Source: Novosphingobium sp. (GTDB lineage: Bacteria; Pseudomonadota; Alphaproteobacteria; Sphingomonadales; Sphingomonadaceae). From it: a DNA stretch of 64,000 nt. How positions within the stretch are numbered: position 1 is the first letter of the stretch; every line of letters starts with the position of its first letter. Position numbers and translations under genes: made by a program. This document shows positions 17,886-27,218 of this stretch, in pieces. The notes beneath the pieces are model-generated. The model had not been told where the DNA came from, did no database searches, and saw nothing but the letters and a program-made list of their open reading frames with translations. Location: positions 1 to 64,000 of the forward strand of contig JAUYQH010000095.1 in NCBI GenBank assembly GCA_030697365.1. The letters run 5' to 3'.

Positions 17886-18337
17886 GCGCGATCAAGCCCA
17901 AGCACCAGCGGCTGGTTCTGCTGACGATCGCGCTGGTCGCGCTGATCGGCGCGGGGCTGCTGGCGGCCTGGGCGCTGCGCAATCAGGCCGCTTACTTCTA
18001 CGTCCCCGCCGACATCGTCGCCGACCCGCCCGAGGCCGGACGCGCGGTGCGGTTGGGGGGGATGGTCGAAAAGGGTTCGATCAAGACCGCGCCCGACGGG
18101 GTGACGATCGACTTCGTGGTAGAGGATGGCAAGGCCCGCGTGCCGGTGCGGTTCCGCGGGATTACTCCCGATCTGTTCATTGAAGGATCGGGCGTCGTCG
18201 CCGAAGGACGGATGGAACCGGGCGGACGGTTCGTCGCCGACAACCTGCTGGCCAAGCACGACGAAAACTACGTCCCGCGTGAAATGGCCGAGATGACCAA
18301 GGCGCAAGCAACCGCAACGGTAGCCGAAACCCGATGA
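17882..18337 (+). CDS. ccmE: Cytochrome c maturation heme chaperone CcmE
   Basis: Membrane-anchored periplasmic heme chaperone. An N-terminal anchor (about residues 11-30) is followed by an OB-fold. The covalent heme site is H126 in LAKHDENYVP, with Y130, the HxxxY form. It is 151 residues long. It receives heme from CcmC and passes it to the CcmF/H ligation complex encoded next. Confidence 0.97.
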   Translation: MSAIKPKHQRLVLLTIALVALIGAGLLAAWALRNQAAYFYVPADIVADPPEAGRAVRLGGMVEKGSIKTAPDGVTIDFVVEDGKARVPVRFRGITPDLFIEGSGVVAEGRMEPGGRFVADNLLAKHDENYVPREMAEMTKAQATATVAETR

Positions 18338-18350
18338 CAAGAGCGCCGAA

Positions 18351-20300
18351 ATGATCGCCGAACTCGGCCTTGCGATGCTTTGGCTGGCGAGCGCGCTGGC
18401 GCTGCTCCAGCTGGTCGCGGGCGCGCTGGCGCTGACCAAGCGCGGGCGCGAACTGGCGGGGATCGTCCGTCCGGCGGCAGTCATTCAGGGCGTGCTGAGC
18501 GCGGGCTCGTTCCTGGCGCTGATCGCGCTGTTCCTGCGCACCGACCTGTCGGTCAAGCTGGTCGCGACCAACAGCCATTCGCTAAAACCCTTCATCTTCA
18601 AGCTGGCCGGCACGTGGGGCAACCACGAAGGGTCGATGCTGCTGTGGGTCACCGTCATGGCGATGGCCGGCGGATTCATCGCGCTGTTCGAAAGGCGTCT
18701 GCGCGATGACACGATGCTCGCTACGCTGGCCGGGCAAGCCTTTGTCAGCCTCGGGTTCTACGCATTCCTGCTGCTCTCCTCGAACCCGTTCGAGCGGCTG
18801 GCCGTGCCCCCGCCCGAGGGCAACGGGCTCAACCCGCTGCTCCAGGACATCGGCCTCGCGTTCCATCCGCCGACGCTCTACCTCGGCTATGTCGGACTTT
18901 CGATCGCGTTCAGCTTCGCGATCGGCGCGCTGGTCACCCGCGACGTCGGCCCCGCGTTTGCCCGCGCGATGCGGCCGTGGGTGCTGGGGGCGTGGATATT
19001 CCTCTCGCTCGGCATCACCGCGGGATCGTACTGGGCTTACTACGAGCTCGGCTGGGGCGGCTGGTGGTTCTGGGATCCGGTCGAGAACGCCAGCCTGATG
19101 CCGTGGCTCGCGGCGACCGCGTTGCTCCATTCGTCGACCGTGCTCGCCGCGCGCAACGCCTTGCGCGCGTGGACGGTCATGCTCGGCGTGGTGGCGTTCT
19201 CGATGTCGATGATCGGCACCTTCCTCGTCCGTTCGGGCATCCTGACCAGCGTGCACGCCTTCGCGGTCGATCCCGAGCGCGGCAGCTTCATCCTGGCACT
19301 GCTGGCGATCTACATCGGCGGCGCGCTGGCGCTGTTCGCCACCCGCGCCGCGACGATCACCGAAGGAGCGCGCTTTGCTGTGACCAGCCGCGAGGCGGCG
19401 CTGGTGGTCAACAACGTGATGCTGTCGGCCATCCTCGGCATCGTCCTGCTCGGCACGCTCTATCCGCTGCTGACCGAGGCGTTCGGCGAGAAGGTCTCGG
19501 TCGGCCCGCCCTATTTCAACCCGATCGGAGCGATATTCTTCGTGCCGATGCTGATCGTCATGGCCATCGGGCCTATGTTGCGCTGGCGCGATGATCGCGC
19601 CGGGCGGATCAGCGGCAAGCTGGCGTTGCCGGCGCTCGCCGCGGCGCTGACCGCGCTTGGGCTCGTCTCGTTCGCGCCGACGATCAAGCCGCTGCCGTTC
19701 CTCGGGATGGCGCTCGCTGCCGGCCTGGCGGTGGCCAGCGTGCTGCCGCTGGTGGGCCGCGATCTGCGGCGCACCCCGCTGCCGGTTTACGGAATGGTCG
19801 TCGCGCACCTCGGGATCGCGGTCGCGCTGTTCGGGGTGGGCAGCGACAGCGCGTTCTCGATCGAGAAGCTGGTCGCCTCGCGCGCCGGGGAGAGTCACAA
19901 GGTCGGGCCGTGGCAGGTGACCTTGCGCAGTATCGAGCCTGTGGCCGGCCCGAACTGGACCGCGCTCGAGGCGACTCTCGCCGCGACTTACGACGGGGGC
20001 AGGCTCAGCCTGCTGCGCACCCAGTCGCGCAACTTCACCACCCCGCCGCAGCTGACCAACGAAAGCGCGTTGCACACCCGGTGGAACGGGCAACTGTACG
20101 TGGTGCTGGGCGAGGAGGCCGACGACGGGCGCTGGCAGCTGCGGCTGTGGTGGAAGCCGTTCGTCCCGATGATCTGGTACGGCGGGCTGCTGGTCGGGCT
20201 GGGTGGGCTGCTCGCGCTGATCGGGCGGGTGGCGCGGGACATGAAGCGCAGCCGCGCCGAGGACAAGATCGCCTATCGCCGCGCGAGGCAGGGCCGATGA
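18351..20300 (+). CDS. ccmF: Cytochrome c heme lyase subunit CcmF
   Basis: A large polytopic protein (649 residues) that ligates heme to apocytochrome c. It carries the WWD domain WGGWWFWDPVENASLMPW (about residues 236-253) and flanking conserved His residues, with about 14 membrane segments. The start ATG lies 13 bp after ccmE. The stop overlaps the ATG of ccmG. Confidence 0.97.
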   Translation: MIAELGLAMLWLASALALLQLVAGALALTKRGRELAGIVRPAAVIQGVLSAGSFLALIALFLRTDLSVKLVATNSHSLKPFIFKLAGTWGNHEGSMLLWVTVMAMAGGFIALFERRLRDDTMLATLAGQAFVSLGFYAFLLLSSNPFERLAVPPPEGNGLNPLLQDIGLAFHPPTLYLGYVGLSIAFSFAIGALVTRDVGPAFARAMRPWVLGAWIFLSLGITAGSYWAYYELGWGGWWFWDPVENASLMPWLAATALLHSSTVLAARNALRAWTVMLGVVAFSMSMIGTFLVRSGILTSVHAFAVDPERGSFILALLAIYIGGALALFATRAATITEGARFAVTSREAALVVNNVMLSAILGIVLLGTLYPLLTEAFGEKVSVGPPYFNPIGAIFFVPMLIVMAIGPMLRWRDDRAGRISGKLALPALAAALTALGLVSFAPTIKPLPFLGMALAAGLAVASVLPLVGRDLRRTPLPVYGMVVAHLGIAVALFGVGSDSAFSIEKLVASRAGESHKVGPWQVTLRSIEPVAGPNWTALEATLAATYDGGRLSLLRTQSRNFTTPPQLTNESALHTRWNGQLYVVLGEEADDGRWQLRLWWKPFVPMIWYGGLLVGLGGLLALIGRVARDMKRSRAEDKIAYRRARQGR

Positions 20301-20851
20301 GCGACCCTACCCCGACGAGGCGCAATGGCCTGTGGCTGTGGCTGCCGCTGGCGCTTTTCTTCGGGTTTTTCGTCCTGGTGATGTTCGGGCTGCTCCGCCC
20401 GGCCGACCGCAATGTGGCGAGCGCGTTCGTCGGCAAGCCGCTGCCCGCGTTCGACTTGCGCCCTGCCGTGCCCGAACGGCCCGGTCTCAGGGCCGCGGAC
20501 ATGGCGACCGGCCAGCCACGCCTGCTCAACGTCTTTGCCAGCTGGTGCATTCCCTGCGCGGCCGAGGCGCCCCAGCTTGCCGCGCTGGCGCAGCAGGGGG
20601 TCGCGATCGACGGGGTTGCGATCCGCGATCGCCAGGAAGACGTCCAGCGCTTCCTCGCCCAGTACGGCAACCCGTTCGCGCGAATCGGTGCGGACGACGT
20701 CAGCGCGGTCCAGCTTGCGATCGGCAGTTCGGGCGTGCCCGAAACCTTCGTGATCGATGGCAAGGGCGTGATCCGCCACCAGCACATCGGCGACATCCGG
20801 GCTGAGGATGTGCCGATGCTGCTCGAGAAGCTGCGGGAGGCGGGGAGATGA
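20297..20851 (+). CDS. ccmG: Thiol:disulfide interchange protein CcmG/DsbE
   Basis: A membrane-anchored thioredoxin-fold protein (184 residues) that keeps apocytochrome cysteines reduced. The anchor is about residues 11-32. The active site is C84-I-P-C87 in FASWCIPCAAE, with the cis-Pro region in GSSGVPETFVIDG. It overlaps ccmF upstream and ccmH downstream (ATGA at 20848). Confidence 0.96.
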   Translation: MSDPTPTRRNGLWLWLPLALFFGFFVLVMFGLLRPADRNVASAFVGKPLPAFDLRPAVPERPGLRAADMATGQPRLLNVFASWCIPCAAEAPQLAALAQQGVAIDGVAIRDRQEDVQRFLAQYGNPFARIGADDVSAVQLAIGSSGVPETFVIDGKGVIRHQHIGDIRAEDVPMLLEKLREAGR

Positions 20852-21399
20852 TCACACCACTTACTTTCCCCGTCGCCCCTGCGCAGGCAGGGGCCTATCC
20901 AACGGTAGCGCCGGTGCGGCCACGTTGCATCGATAAGGAGAGCTTATCTAGGCCCCTGCCTGCGCAGGGGCGACGGACATTGGTTTGGTTGATGGTTGCG
21001 ATGATGGGGTTGTTTGCAGCCACCCCCGCCACTGCCCAGGATCTCCTCCCGCCTGCGCCCTACGCATACAAGCAGCTCGACGATCCCGCGCAGGAGGCCA
21101 AGGCGCTGGCTTTGATGGAGACGCTGCGCTGCCTCAAGTGCCAGTCGCAGTCGATCGCGGATTCGGATGCGCCGATGGCCGGAGACATGCGCCATCAGGT
21201 GCGCGAGCGGATTGCTGCGGGCGAGCAGCCCGAGGCGATCCGCCAGTGGCTGGTCGAGCGCTATGGCGATTACGTCACCTACACCCCGCAGGTCCGCGCG
21301 CTGACCGCCCCGCTGTTCGCCGCCCCGCTGGTGTTTCTGCTGGTTGCCGCGCTGCTGCTGCGGCGGCGCTTCCGCAAGACCCGGGGGGGCAAGCCATGA
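20848..21399 (+). CDS. ccmH: Cytochrome c maturation protein CcmH with repeat-derived N-terminal extension
   Basis: CcmH hands apocytochrome c to CcmF. The redox motif is LRCLKCQSQS (C95 and C98 from the first ATG), and a C-terminal membrane helix lies about residues 150-172. The ATG at 20848 overlaps the ccmG stop as in a normal operon, but the next 36 or so codons run through repeat E2 copy B (20870-20976). The real signal helix (VWLMVAMMGLFAATPATAQ) starts only near residue 46. The alternative start at ATG 20992 would remove the repeat but has no clear Shine-Dalgarno. An extended cytoplasmic tail before the signal helix is the likely result of repeat insertion. Confidence 0.9.
   Translation: MITPLTFPVAPAQAGAYPTVAPVRPRCIDKESLSRPLPAQGRRTLVWLMVAMMGLFAATPATAQDLLPPAPYAYKQLDDPAQEAKALALMETLRCLKCQSQSIADSDAPMAGDMRHQVRERIAAGEQPEAIRQWLVERYGDYVTYTPQVRALTAPLFAAPLVFLLVAALLLRRRFRKTRGGKP
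20870..20976. repeat. 107-bp inverted-repeat element (family E2, copy B) inside ccmH
   Basis: Perfect 28-bp terminal inverted repeats at 20870-20897 and 20949-20976 are almost identical to the arms of copy A at 10873-10980. It lies 19 bp after the ATG that overlaps the ccmG stop and has no stop codon in the ccmH frame, so the operon stays open through it. Confidence 0.85.
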
Positions 21400-22058
21400 C
21401 CTGGGTGTTGATCGTGCTGGTCGCCATGGCGGTGTTCGTTGCGCTGGTCAGGCTGCTCAAGCTGCCACGCGGTGGTTGGGAATGGACTGGTGCCGCGCTG
21501 CTGTTGGGACTTGCGGGATATGCACTGCAAGGGTCGCCGGGCCAGCCAGGAGCGCCCAAGCCGCCCGTCGAGAACGCGGGCACCGCCGATGCCGCGCTGA
21601 TCGCGCAGCGCCAGGCAATGGGCAGTGCGTTCGGATCGGGGCAGAGCTGGCTGATCGTCGCCGACGGGCTTAGCCGCCAAAGCCAGTTCGGGGCCGCCGC
21701 GCAAGTCCTGCGCACCGCGATCCGGCAGAACCCGCGCGATGCCGATCTGTGGGTCGCGCTGGGCAACGCGCTCGTCGGCCACAGCAACGGTTTCATCAGC
21801 CCGGCCGCACAATTCGCCTTCCAGCGCGCCGCGACCCTGTCACCGCAACACCCCGGCCCGCCGTTTTTCATGGGGTTGGCGCTGGCCCAGTCGGGGCGAC
21901 TGGCCGAAGCGCGGGCGATCTGGGGCGCGTTGCTCGAACGCGCTCCGAAGGATGCCAGCTATCGCCTCGATCTCGAAGCACGGCTGGCGCGGCTCGATGC
22001 TATGATCGCAGCGCAGGGCGCGGCTTCTCCGGTGGCGGGTGCGGCACCAACGCCCTGA
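21396..22058 (+). CDS. ccmI: CcmI/CycH-like tetratricopeptide protein
   Basis: A 220-residue protein with two N-terminal membrane helices (about 1-17 and 28-45) and a periplasmic TPR region (SQFGAAAQVLRTAIRQNPRDADLWVAL..., about 90-200). CcmI binds the apocytochrome C-terminus for heme ligation. It overlaps ccmH (ATGA) and ends the ccm run. The gene is shorter than CcmI of enterics. The symbol is assigned from position and layout. Confidence 0.85.
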   Translation: MTWVLIVLVAMAVFVALVRLLKLPRGGWEWTGAALLLGLAGYALQGSPGQPGAPKPPVENAGTADAALIAQRQAMGSAFGSGQSWLIVADGLSRQSQFGAAAQVLRTAIRQNPRDADLWVALGNALVGHSNGFISPAAQFAFQRAATLSPQHPGPPFFMGLALAQSGRLAEARAIWGALLERAPKDASYRLDLEARLARLDAMIAAQGAASPVAGAAPTP

Positions 22059-22200
22059 TGCACCGTCGAGGAACCGTTGCATTGCCGTCCCGTTTCAGCG
22101 GAGCATCATTGCACATGGGGTTGTTGCGGCCCATTGGCGGTGCTGCTAAGCGCCGCCGTCCATTTCGCGGCACTCGGGTCGCTTGGGGGGCCAGGACGCA

Positions 22201-24129
22201 ATGAGCGACGCCGTCACCACCCCTGAACCGGGCGAATCGTCGCCGCCGACCGGGCACGGCCACGGCCATGCGCACGGCGGTCCCGTGCTGAAGATGGCGG
22301 TCGGTGCGATCGGCGTTGTCTTCGGCGACATCGGCACCAGCCCGCTTTATGCGCTGCGCGACACCTTTGCCGGGCATCATCCGCTGCCGCTCGACCGGCT
22401 CCACGTGTTCGGCATCATCAGCCTGATGTTCTGGTCGATGATGATCATCGTCACGCTCAAGTACGTGACCGTCATCATGCGCGCCGACAACAAGGGCGAG
22501 GGAGGCAGCCTGGCGCTGCTGGCGCTGATCAACAAGAGCACGCCAGGAAGGCGCTGGTCGGGCGGAATCATCCTGCTGGGCGTCTTCGCGACCGCGCTGT
22601 TCTATGGCGACAGCATGATCACCCCGGCGGTGTCGGTGCTGGGCGCGATCGAGGGTATGGCGGTCTACCAGCCCGGCCTTGCGCCACTGGTCGTGCCGCT
22701 GGTGGTGGGCATCCTCGTCTTCCTGTTCTTCATCCAGAGCCGCGGAACCGCGCGCGTCGCCACGTTCTTCGGCCCGATCATGCTTGTGTATTTCGCGGTC
22801 ATCTCCGTGCTCGGGGTGGTATCGATCCTCCAGATGCCGTCGGTGGCCTGGGCGCTGAGCCCGCACTACGCGGTACAGATGTTCATCGCCGATCCGTTTC
22901 GCGGCTTTCTGGCGATGGGTGCGGCGGTGCTGGCGGTGACCGGGGCCGAGGCGCTCTATGCCGATATGGGTCACTTCGGCCGCGCGCCAATCCGGTTCTC
23001 GTGGTTGTGGTTCGTATTGCCCGCGCTCACCCTGAACTATCTCGGCCAGGCCTCGTTGCTGATGCGCGATCCGGCCAGCCTTGAGAGCCCGTTCTATTTC
23101 CTGGCCCCCGAATGGTTCCAGTATCCGCTGCTGATCATCGCCAGCCTGGCCGCTATCATCGCCTCGCAGGCGGTGATCTCCGGCGCCTTTTCAGTCACCC
23201 AACAGGCGATCCAGCTCGGCTTTATCCCGCGCATGACGATCAAGCACACCAGCGAGACCGCGGCGGGGCAGATCTACATCCCGGTGATCAACTGGGCGCT
23301 GATGATCGCGGTGATCCTGCTGGTTCTGGTGTTCCAGCGCTCTTCGAACCTGACCGCGGCTTATGGCATCGCGGTGACCGGTGCGATGATGATCGACAAC
23401 TTCCTGCTGGCCGTGGTGCTGTTCCAGCTGTGGAAATGGAAGCCGTGGATGTCGGTCCCCCTGCTGGCGGCGTTCTTCCTGCTCGACGCGGCCTATCTGT
23501 CGGCCAACCTGACCAAGATCCCCGATGGCGGCTGGGTGCCGCTGGTCATGGGACTGGGCATCTTCACCTTGCTGACCACCTGGTCGCGCGGGCGCACGTT
23601 GATGCGGCAGAACATGGCCGAGGGGGCGATCCCGATCGAGGTGTTCACCAAGAGCGCGCACAGCAGCGCGGCGCGCGTGGGGGGGACCGCGATCTTCATG
23701 GCCTCGACCGCGTCGGGGGTGCCGTCGGCGCTGCTCCACAACATCAAGCACAACAAGGTGCTGCACGAACGCGTGGTGGTGCTGACCGTGGCGATCCAGG
23801 ACGTGCCTTATGTCGAGGAAAGCGAGCGTTTCGAGATCAAGGATCTTGGCCAGGGCTTCTACCGGATGACGATGCGCTTCGGCTTCCTCGAGGAGACCGA
23901 CGTCCCCGCCGCTCTGGCGCGCGTCACGGTGTGCGGTGCGCCGTTCGAGATGATGAAGACCAGCTTCTTCCTATCGCGACAGACGCTGATCACTTCGTCC
24001 AAGCCGGGCATGGCGATCTGGCGCGAGAAGCTGTTTTCGTGGATGCTGCGCAACGCCGCCAGCGCGATGGAATTCTTCCGACTGCCCACCAACCGGGTGG
24101 TCGAGCTGGGCAGCCAGATAGAAATTTAG
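22201..24129 (+). CDS. kup: Low-affinity potassium transport system protein Kup
   Basis: A proton-coupled K+ uptake carrier of the KUP/HAK family. It has 642 residues, about 12 membrane helices, the early signature [35 protein letters not shown] in the core, and a cytoplasmic C-terminal domain. A His/Gly-rich stretch ([10 protein letters not shown]) lies before the first helix. The ATG at 22201 follows GGGGGGCCAGGA; a TTG at 22183 is in frame but poorer. The 142-bp gap after ccmI shows a weak GGCGG/CCGCC hairpin near 22136. Confidence 0.96.
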   Translation: MSDAVTTPEPGESSPPTGHGHGHAHGGPVLKMAVGAIGVVFGDIGTSPLYALRDTFAGHHPLPLDRLHVFGIISLMFWSMMIIVTLKYVTVIMRADNKGEGGSLALLALINKSTPGRRWSGGIILLGVFATALFYGDSMITPAVSVLGAIEGMAVYQPGLAPLVVPLVVGILVFLFFIQSRGTARVATFFGPIMLVYFAVISVLGVVSILQMPSVAWALSPHYAVQMFIADPFRGFLAMGAAVLAVTGAEALYADMGHFGRAPIRFSWLWFVLPALTLNYLGQASLLMRDPASLESPFYFLAPEWFQYPLLIIASLAAIIASQAVISGAFSVTQQAIQLGFIPRMTIKHTSETAAGQIYIPVINWALMIAVILLVLVFQRSSNLTAAYGIAVTGAMMIDNFLLAVVLFQLWKWKPWMSVPLLAAFFLLDAAYLSANLTKIPDGGWVPLVMGLGIFTLLTTWSRGRTLMRQNMAEGAIPIEVFTKSAHSSAARVGGTAIFMASTASGVPSALLHNIKHNKVLHERVVVLTVAIQDVPYVEESERFEIKDLGQGFYRMTMRFGFLEETDVPAALARVTVCGAPFEMMKTSFFLSRQTLITSSKPGMAIWREKLFSWMLRNAASAMEFFRLPTNRVVELGSQIEI

Positions 24130-24157
24130 CCAATCAGCCGCAATTTACGGAGTACCC

Positions 24158-24358
24158 ATGTCCAAGACGATCGACCTGAAGCTGACCGAAGAAGAGGTCG
24201 AGATGCTGATCGACGCGCTCGAAGTTGACCAGGAAGGCTATATCGAAGCCGCCAAGGAAGCCCGCGGCAACAACAACCGCGAGGATGTCGCCACCTTCAC
24301 CGAGGCCGGCGAACGGATCGCGGCGCTGATGGCCAAGCTGCGCCCGCTGGTGGAGTAG
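24158..24358 (+). CDS. Small acidic protein of unknown function
   Basis: A 66-residue helical protein (MSKTIDLKLTEEEVEMLIDALE start) with no cysteine, membrane segment or known domain that I can name. It is preceded by TTACGGAGT, a good ribosome site, and codon use fits the neighbours, so it is probably a real gene. The repeated LTEEEVEML / FTEAGERIAALMAKL pattern suggests a two- or three-helix bundle. It follows kup by 28 bp and is convergent with the VOC gene, 9 bp away. Confidence 0.8.
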   Translation: MSKTIDLKLTEEEVEMLIDALEVDQEGYIEAAKEARGNNNREDVATFTEAGERIAALMAKLRPLVE

Positions 24359-24367
24359 GGCTTGGCC

Positions 24368-24937
<570 letters not shown>

Positions 24938-24971
24938 GTCCCTCTCCTCGCTTGCCGTTCGCCGGTTCGCC

Positions 24972-25571
24972 TCACCCCCCCAGGTTGGCGCTGACCATGC
25001 AGTAGAGCATCGGCAGCGACAGCAGCAGGTTGGTGCGGCTGGCGGCCAGCGCGCGGGGCGCGGCGGCGGCCTTTTCTTCGGCGCTTGCTTCGACGATGCC
25101 GAGGATCTTCTTCTGCGCGGGCCAGATGATGAACCACACGTTGAAGGCCATGATCAGCCCCAGCCACATGCCGAGACCGATCATGTTGATCCCGTCCGCA
25201 CCGGTGCCGCCGAAGGTCAGCGCCTGCGCGCCGTAGCCGTTGTGGAAGGCGATGATCAGGCCGAACAGCACGGTCAGCGCCGCGGCCCAGCGGAAGAAGA
25301 AGAATACGGTGGGGGCGATGTGCCCGGTTATCGCGGGCTTCAGTTCGGCCGGGATCTTGGGCATCGTCGGCACCTGAACGAAGTTCAGGTAATAGAGCAG
25401 GCCGATCCACAGGATTCCAAAAAACGAATGCAGCCAGCGAAATACATCATCGGTGATGGACCTTGCGTCGTCCCCGGTCCAGCCGGTGAACGCCATCATC
25501 ACCACGATCGCGAGTACCAGACCCGTGACCAGCACCAGATGCAGATTGCCGAAAAACTTGCCCATTTCCAT
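24972..25571 (-). CDS. PuuD-like urate hydroxylase membrane domain protein
   Basis: A 199-residue membrane protein with about five helices. HSFFGILWIGLLYYLNFVQVP and AFNVWFIIWPAQKKILG resemble the membrane part of PuuD. Full PuuD proteins carry a C-terminal cytochrome c domain with a CxxCH site; none is present here, so oxidase activity is unproven. Start is MEMGKF at 25571, with a second Met two codons later (25565). The neighbours are a VOC protein and YciB. Confidence 0.75.
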   Translation of the reverse strand: MEMGKFFGNLHLVLVTGLVLAIVVMMAFTGWTGDDARSITDDVFRWLHSFFGILWIGLLYYLNFVQVPTMPKIPAELKPAITGHIAPTVFFFFRWAAALTVLFGLIIAFHNGYGAQALTFGGTGADGINMIGLGMWLGLIMAFNVWFIIWPAQKKILGIVEASAEEKAAAAPRALAASRTNLLLSLPMLYCMVSANLGG

Positions 25572-25653
25572 TCCCCCTTGGCGTCGCGCCCGGTGACGTC
25601 CAGACGGCGCAGCGCTGCGCCCCTAGCATAATGTCACAGGTTTGAGGGGTTCA

Positions 25654-26295
25654 TCAACCCTGCGGCGGGGTTGTTTCCACTTCGACTTTGTCCTCGGCGC
25701 CCAGCCCGTGGCGCAGGAGCATCGGAATCTGCGAGAAAGTGAACAGGAACGAGGCGATCGACACGCCCCACAGCTTGGCCTGAAGCCAGCCGTCGAAGCT
25801 CAACCATTGGCGCAGCACTTCGTTGGCGATGGCCAGGAAGACGAACCACAAGGCCCAGTTGCGCGAAAGCTTGAGCCATCCCGCGTCGTCGAGCCCCTCG
25901 AACGCCGACTGGAGCAGATACTTGAGCATCGCCTTGCCGCGAAGCAGCCCGCCGAACAGCGTGGCGGCGAAGAACAGGTAGATGATCGTCGGCTTGACCT
26001 GGATGTAGAACGGATCGTTGAGCCATACGGTCACCGATCCGAAGCCGATGATCAGCACCGACGATAGCCACAGCATGGGCGAAACCTTGCCCAGCCGCCA
26101 TTTCGACACGACCAGCGCGATGACGGTGGCGACCATGAACGCCAGCGTGCTCTTGGTCACCGCGATGACCTCACCCACCCCGCCGCCCTCGTCGGGCTTG
26201 GCCCAGCGGTAGGCGAGGAAGAACACCAGCAGCGGGCCGTAATCGACCACGAGGTTGAGCCACGAGGATTTGGGTTTGGCCTTCGTTTCGCTCAT
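25654..26295 (-). CDS. yciB: Inner membrane septation protein YciB/IspZ
   Basis: A 213-residue protein with five or six membrane helices and the family patterns DYGPLLVFFLAY, WKPTI-like VKPTIIYLFFAATLF and RNWALWFVFLAIANE. YciB-type proteins affect cell envelope integrity and division. It overlaps the ftsY stop (ATGA) and probably belongs to the dapF-mtaB-ftsY transcript. The C-terminal tail is acidic (EDKVEVETTPPQG). Confidence 0.92.
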   Translation of the reverse strand: MSETKAKPKSSWLNLVVDYGPLLVFFLAYRWAKPDEGGGVGEVIAVTKSTLAFMVATVIALVVSKWRLGKVSPMLWLSSVLIIGFGSVTVWLNDPFYIQVKPTIIYLFFAATLFGGLLRGKAMLKYLLQSAFEGLDDAGWLKLSRNWALWFVFLAIANEVLRQWLSFDGWLQAKLWGVSIASFLFTFSQIPMLLRHGLGAEDKVEVETTPPQG

Positions 26296-27218
26296 CGCCC
26301 AACCCCTGCAATCACTTTGGCCAGCAAATCCGGATCGAACGGGCGCAAGTCGTCGATCCGCTCGCCCACTCCGATCGCGTGGATCGGCAAGCCGTACTGC
26401 TCGGCCGCGGCGACCAGCACCCCGCCGCGCGCGGTGCCGTCGAGCTTGGTCATGATCAGCCCGGTCACGCCTGCAACTTCCTTGAAAATCTCGATCTGCT
26501 GCAACGCGTTCTGGCCGTTGGTGGCATCGAGCACCAGCACCACGTCATGCGGTGCCTCCGGGTTCAATCGACCCAGAACGCGGCGGATCTTGGCCAGTTC
26601 CTCCATCAGCTCGCGCTTGTTCTGCAAGCGGCCCGCGGTATCGACGATCAGCACGTCGATCCCCTTGGCGGTTGCCTCGCGCACCGCATCGAACACGATT
26701 CCCGCCGGATCGCCCCCCTCGGCACCCGCGACGACCGGCACCCCGACCCGCTCGGCCCAGACCCGCAGCTGGCCGATCGCGGCGGCGCGGAAAGTGTCCC
26801 CCGCGGCGAGCATCACGCTATAGTCCTGCTCCTGGAACAGGTGCGCGAGCTTGGCGATGGTGGTGGTCTTGCCGCTGCCGTTGACCCCGATCGTCAGGAT
26901 CACCTGCGGGCGGGGGAAGGCGACGATCTCGAGCGGTTTGGCCACCGGGCGCAGGATCGTGGCGATCTCGTCGGCCACCGCCTGCCGGATCGCGGCATCG
27001 TCGAGCCCGCGTTCGAAGCGTTCGATCGCCAGCTTGTCGCGGATGCGTGCCGCGGCGCGCGGGCCGAGGTCGGACAGGATCAGCGCGTCCTCAAGTCCGT
27101 CGAGCTGGGCGTCGTCGAGCTTCGCCTTGGTGACGATGCCCGAAAGGTTCTCGGTCAGGCGTTCGGAGGTCTTGCGGAAGCCGCCGAACAGGCGGTCGGC
27201 CCAGCTTTCGCCGCTCAT
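26292..27218 (-). CDS. ftsY: Signal recognition particle receptor FtsY
   Basis: The SRP receptor GTPase that docks Ffh-bound ribosomes at the membrane. The 308-residue NG domain has the G1 loop GVNGSGKTTT (111-120), the DTAGR motif, TKLDGTARGG and the closing GVGE-DDLRPFD. The acidic A domain of enteric FtsY is missing, as in many alphaproteobacteria; only a short amphipathic N-terminus (MSGESWADRLFGGFRK) precedes. It overlaps mtaB and yciB by four bases each. Its partner ffh is at 31186-32664. Confidence 0.97.
   Translation of the reverse strand: MSGESWADRLFGGFRKTSERLTENLSGIVTKAKLDDAQLDGLEDALILSDLGPRAAARIRDKLAIERFERGLDDAAIRQAVADEIATILRPVAKPLEIVAFPRPQVILTIGVNGSGKTTTIAKLAHLFQEQDYSVMLAAGDTFRAAAIGQLRVWAERVGVPVVAGAEGGDPAGIVFDAVREATAKGIDVLIVDTAGRLQNKRELMEELAKIRRVLGRLNPEAPHDVVLVLDATNGQNALQQIEIFKEVAGVTGLIMTKLDGTARGGVLVAAAEQYGLPIHAIGVGERIDDLRPFDPDLLAKVIAGVGR

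Noticed and set aside
22058..22204. A 48-codon basic ORF starting on the ccmI stop (TGATG) and ending over the kup start
   Set aside because: The overlap suggests coupling, but the product is short, Arg-rich and without recognisable features. I cannot support it as a gene.
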